A program made the translations under genes and the position numbers. The notes below the pieces were generated by a model, which had not been told where the DNA came from, made no database searches, and was given only the letters and a program-made list of their open reading frames with translations. DNA of 64,000 nucleotides from Atrina japonica. Its lineage: Eukaryota; Mollusca; Bivalvia; Pterioida; Pinnidae. Location of the stretch: positions 586,501-650,500 of the forward strand of contig BROG01000245.1 in NCBI GenBank assembly GCA_030159075.1, read 5' to 3'. Positions 62,746 to 64,000 of the stretch are shown here, piece after piece. How positions within the stretch are numbered: position 1 is the first letter of the stretch; each line of letters opens with the position of its first letter.

Positions 62746-63303
62746 TCAATTAAAGGAACGGGTTTCAAGGTATTTAGGACCTCTTAAAATAAGATTTTTG
62801 AGGTTTTTATTTTCAACTATAGAAACATCGCTGGTGATGACATGCCCGATAGGATTATATTTGAAGGGAGATGATGCACATGAACATGTGACGGTGTTGT
62901 GTAGAAGATAGATGATGTTTGTGCACTGCAAAGCCCATTTGTAATTGAATACCTTGGATGCGATGCTAAGTGTATAGCTATATAAAATGCAAGGCTTAAA
63001 ATATGGCGGAACACAGGACTGAACATTTTTGTGATTTAGAACATTGCCAATGTTTAAAGCGTCTATACCTTTATTTGTAAATTTAAGTTTTAGGAAAAGA
63101 CGTTTCTGTCCAGAAAAGTCATCGTTTGTAACGCGTGTAGGCATGAACAGTCTGTGATAAGTAATGTCCATTATAATGGAGTTGAGTGTGTATTGTTGGG
63201 TTGAAGAATCAGTGTAGGGGTTCATTCTTGCTTCCTGAAAAAGTTCATTAAATAGTGTAAAAGGAACATAATAAAGTTTGCTGCGAATGTGATGAAGGCC
63301 CAT
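62746..63303 (-). pseudogene. Retroelement N-terminal part
   Basis: 185 codons ending RGPKYLETRSFN then a stop. It includes KLYYVPFTLFNELF and ASSPFKYNPIGHVITSDVSI, which I associate with the region preceding this reverse-transcriptase type. The same protein resumes on the other side of the SINE (QNFSLVMNSVEDYARRWAK, about 62450 downward), proving that one coding region was interrupted. Confidence 0.65.
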
Positions 63304-63342
63304 TTTTTGTTTCTTAACAAATAAAAAAAGAATGCAAATATA

Positions 63343-63343
<1 letters not shown>

Positions 63344-63419
<76 letters not shown>

Positions 63420-63420
63420 T
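63344..63420. repeat. (TA)n microsatellite with TAATAT interruptions
   Basis: About 75 bp of AT dinucleotide next to the 5' end of the retroelement. From 63421 to 64000 I see only AT-rich sequence with a chance 109-codon open frame. Confidence 0.93.
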
Positions 63421-64000
63421 GGTTACGGATATTCGGCAGAACCGATTACAAAATCAATTTAAATCAATCTGAGTAAAATACTTTAACAAAACAATTTTAA
63501 AACTCGTTTTCTTGATATATCAAATGTAATGCGTTAAAAATAATCAGAACTGAGCTTCATATTCAAATACAGTAAATTCAGTTTGTTTGAAAAGGCGATA
63601 ATAAATTCAGTTCTTTCTCACTCCATTAGATATAATAGCATTACAGAAACTGGCAGTTTTTCTAATAGGCAAACTTATATATTACCATTGATAGCACGCT
63701 GTAGAATGCCTCTACAAAAAATGAAAATAACAGCATATAGCACAGCTGAGATCTCGACTCTTAACCCGACTGGGCCTCCATATAAACATGTGAACTGTCT
63801 GCCTTTAATCTTGGCTATGGTACTACCATACACCTATGGTATTTGCATCTCAAATATACATTTCAGCCAAAGGAAGAAAATAGATAATCGAAATATCATC
63901 AAATACATTTAATTCAACAAGTTATTGATATCTACGATTCACATATCGTTAACATTTGTTTATATATATATATTATAAACATAATACCAAAGTTATAATG

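Larger units (their letters stand above)
60850..63303 (-). mobile_element. Decayed retroelement, Penelope-like (tentative), minus strand
   Basis: A minus-strand coding region broken into blocks in family order: an N-terminal part (63303 down to about 62330, split by a SINE at 62465-62739), a middle part (62307 to about 61720) and a reverse-transcriptase part (61560-60961). Stops interrupt it and the frame changes at least twice. I recognise the combination QTAGIPMGTN, FLYSYEADF and SSNIPQSPAYEV as a reverse-transcriptase family common in marine invertebrates. Assignment to Penelope-like elements is tentative, and no GIY-YIG endonuclease is seen. Confidence 0.7.

Overview
The window is eukaryotic, intron-rich animal DNA. 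Three things point to a mollusc, most likely a bivalve: tRNA-derived SINEs that resemble bivalve families, many short terminal-inverted-repeat (TIR) elements, and a retroelement coding region of a type I associate with marine invertebrates. The species was not determined, and no bacterial features (operons, ribosome binding sites) are present.

One host gene is readable. It lies on the + strand from about 1824 to 48260 and is a MICAL family F-actin monooxygenase. Its 5' end, including the FAD-binding N-terminus, lies before the window. I placed 22 coding exons by protein similarity plus splice sites. Every junction keeps phase, and together they give 1521 complete codons after an initial split codon, then a TGA. 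Residue numbers below count from the first complete codon in the window (TTT at 1826). Domain order: C-terminal part of the flavin monooxygenase domain (exons 1-3), CH domain (4-5), LIM domain (7-8), a long charged linker with a 7x13-residue repeat and a duplicated KTLRRN-x-TI motif (9-16), a bMERB-like Rab-effector coiled coil (17-19), an acidic segment (20), and two back-to-back RanBP2/NZF-type zinc fingers (21-22). The zinc-finger tail is not part of the MICAL architecture I know and is the main novelty here.

The introns hold an unusual amount of tandem repeat DNA. About 19 kb of the 64 kb lies in roughly 20 minisatellite arrays with units of about 20-50 bp. Several abut or copy splice sites: exon 8 acceptor, exon 14 donor, a possible 21-nt microexon before exon 16, and the last acceptor. 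Introns also carry two SINE families, several TIR/MITE-like elements and hairpin-forming inverted repeats.

Downstream of the gene are a 5.6 kb array of about 48-bp units (48555-54175) and a 1.3 kb array of 45-bp units (54480-55802), then about 3.5 kb with no recognisable gene. Next come a dispersed repeat (59430-60463) and a decayed minus-strand retroelement (about 60850-63303) with a reverse transcriptase. That retroelement was later split by a SINE insertion with target-site duplications. Long open frames inside the arrays are products of unit lengths divisible by three, not genes.
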